A DNA stretch of 64,000 bases from an uncultured Polaribacter sp. GTDB lineage: Bacteria > Bacteroidota > Bacteroidia > Flavobacteriales > Flavobacteriaceae. A program made the translations under genes and the position numbers. The stretch lies in NCBI RefSeq assembly GCF_947500975.1, contig NZ_CANMUE010000005.1:124001-188000 (forward strand), in the 5' to 3' direction. Shown here piece after piece: positions 63,263 through 64,000 of the stretch. Within the stretch, counting starts at the first letter, position 1. Each line of letters begins with the position of its first letter. The notes under the pieces were generated by a model. That model worked only from the letters and a program-made list of their open reading frames with translations, made no database searches and was not told where the DNA came from.

Positions 63263-63398
63263 AATCTTTTGCTTGTTGAAAAATTGTTATTAAAATTTAA
63301 TTTTGATTGAAGTGAAATTAAGTCAACTATAATCAATTAGTTGTTTTTTTTCAGTTTACGTTTAACAATTTACTGAAGTTATTTTTTGGTCTCTTCGG

Positions 63399-63411
63399 TA
63401 TTGCCCACAAC
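63399..63411 (-). repeat. Inverted repeat, right arm (TATTGCCCACAAC on plus)
   Basis: TATTGCCCACAAC is the reverse complement of GTTGTGGGCAATA and pairs with 62474-62486. The rest of the 265-base gap 63263-63527 is AT-rich and shows no gene; it should carry the promoter of the unknown gene, but no box was identified. Confidence 0.6.
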
Positions 63412-63527
63412 TAATAATAATATTTATTAAACGAAACTTTTTAATATCATTTGCTTGTTTTAAATCAATAAAATCTTCTCATTGATTTTCTAATTCAAAA
63501 ATTAAATGACCAAAGATTCTCTTAAAA

Positions 63528-64000
63528 CTATATTTTTCTAGTTTTATTTATCAACCAAAAATCTGCTAAAACCAAAGCAGTTAAAGCTTCTACAATTGGT
63601 ACAGCTCTTGGAACTACACAAGGGTCATGCCTACCTTTACCTGTAATTTCGGTAATTTCATTTTCTGAGTTAATTGTTTGTTGACTACTCATTATTGTGG
63701 CAACAGGTTTAAATGCTACTCTAAAATAAATATCCATTCCATTGCTAATACCACCTTGGACCCCACCAGATAAATTAGATTGTGTAGAGCCATCTGAGTT
63801 AAAAATATCATTATGTTCTGTGCCTTTCATTTTTGCGCCACAAAATCCACTTCCAAATTCAAAACCTTTTACTGCATTTATAGAAAGCATTGCTTTGCCT
63901 AACTCTGCATGTAATTTATTAAAAATAGGTTCACCTAAGCCAACAGGAACATTTTGCGCAACACAAGTAATAGTACCTCCAATAGTATCACCAGCTTTTC
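63528..64000 (-). CDS. aroC: Chorismate synthase, C-terminal part (5' end outside window)
   Basis: The minus-strand frame stays open to the right edge of the window, so only the C-terminal 157 or so residues are visible; the Met at 63888-63890 is internal. Motifs of AroC are clear: [50 protein letters not shown] and [17 protein letters not shown], with the conserved FMN and EPSP-binding His and Arg. It makes chorismate from EPSP in the shikimate pathway. Confidence 0.96.
   Translation of the reverse strand, partial: KAGDTIGGTITCVAQNVPVGLGEPIFNKLHAELGKAMLSINAVKGFEFGSGFCGAKMKGTEHNDIFNSDGSTQSNLSGGVQGGISNGMDIYFRVAFKPVATIMSSQQTINSENEITEITGKGRHDPCVVPRAVPIVEALTALVLADFWLINKTRKI

Noticed and set aside
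1..64000. CRISPR arrays, rRNA genes, transposases, phage genes, toxin-antitoxin or restriction systems
   Set aside because: None was visible; no regularly spaced repeats and no matching protein families on either strand.

Overview
This window is an AT-rich stretch of a Bacteroidota chromosome, almost certainly family Flavobacteriaceae and close to Polaribacter or Tenacibaculum. The assignment rests on several things: protein families I recognise as flavobacterial (DUF4834, DUF6122, DUF5683, DUF2851, DUF3467, DUF4159); the long form of signal peptidase I; the GH3/beta-lactamase fusion; promoter-like TAnnTTTG boxes; near absence of Shine-Dalgarno sequences except before rpsU; and the rpsU/xer/hpf/tRNA/tuf/secE/nusG/rpl/rpoBC arrangement. 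The species is an inference. The content is mainly housekeeping. I saw no prophage, insertion sequence with transposase, CRISPR array, restriction system, rRNA gene or complete defence system.

Layout. 1-5123 (+): end of a DnaQ-like exonuclease, a secreted carboxypeptidase-regulatory-like protein, a small protein family often mislabelled as an ABC ATPase, and a large GH3/serine-hydrolase fusion for cell wall turnover. 5192-10861 (-): PlsC-like acyltransferase, BASS symporter, DUF4159 protein, RsmE, a GNAT-like protein and an outer-membrane barrel-like protein, several with overlapping ends. 11038-17685 (+): DUF4834, YfhO-type membrane protein, two glycosyltransferases and a flippase-like protein, a likely surface-glycan operon. 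17680-23466 (-): DUF6122, WbqC, LepB, DapB, DUF5683, ParB and ParA, tightly packed. 23641-38866: mostly minus-strand metabolism and repair (PepD, nitroreductase, metzincin-type protease, fused 2-oxoacid dehydrogenase E1, degenerate M1-like membrane protein, LOG phosphoribohydrolase, UvrA), with DUF2851 on plus. 38977-44911 (+): PspC-like protein, K+ channel, RmlD-like reductase, AGCS symporter, helix-hairpin-helix protein and acyl-CoA dehydrogenase.

45189-60223 (+) is the translation/transcription core: rpsU with a strong Shine-Dalgarno sequence, tyrosine recombinase, hpf, tRNA-Thr(TGT)-Tyr-Gly-Thr(GGT), tuf, tRNA-Trp, secE, nusG, rplKAJL, rpoB, rpoC and a DUF3467 gene, with hairpins at the rplL-rpoB, rpoB-rpoC and rpoC-DUF3467 junctions. 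60274-64000 (-) holds an esterase, a DUF1624-like acyltransferase, an unknown gene bracketed by inverted repeats, and the 3' part of aroC.

The most unusual material is non-coding or repeat-derived. A dispersed intergenic hairpin repeat is present twice, 40 kb apart, with a compensatory base-pair change. A REP-like GTCATTGCGAGGAACGAAGC repeat sits in frame inside a coding gene. A 12-bp perfect palindrome lies between rpoB and rpoC. A possible cassette with GTTGTGGGCA inverted repeats surrounds an unknown gene near 63 kb. I did not find a convincing new multi-gene system.
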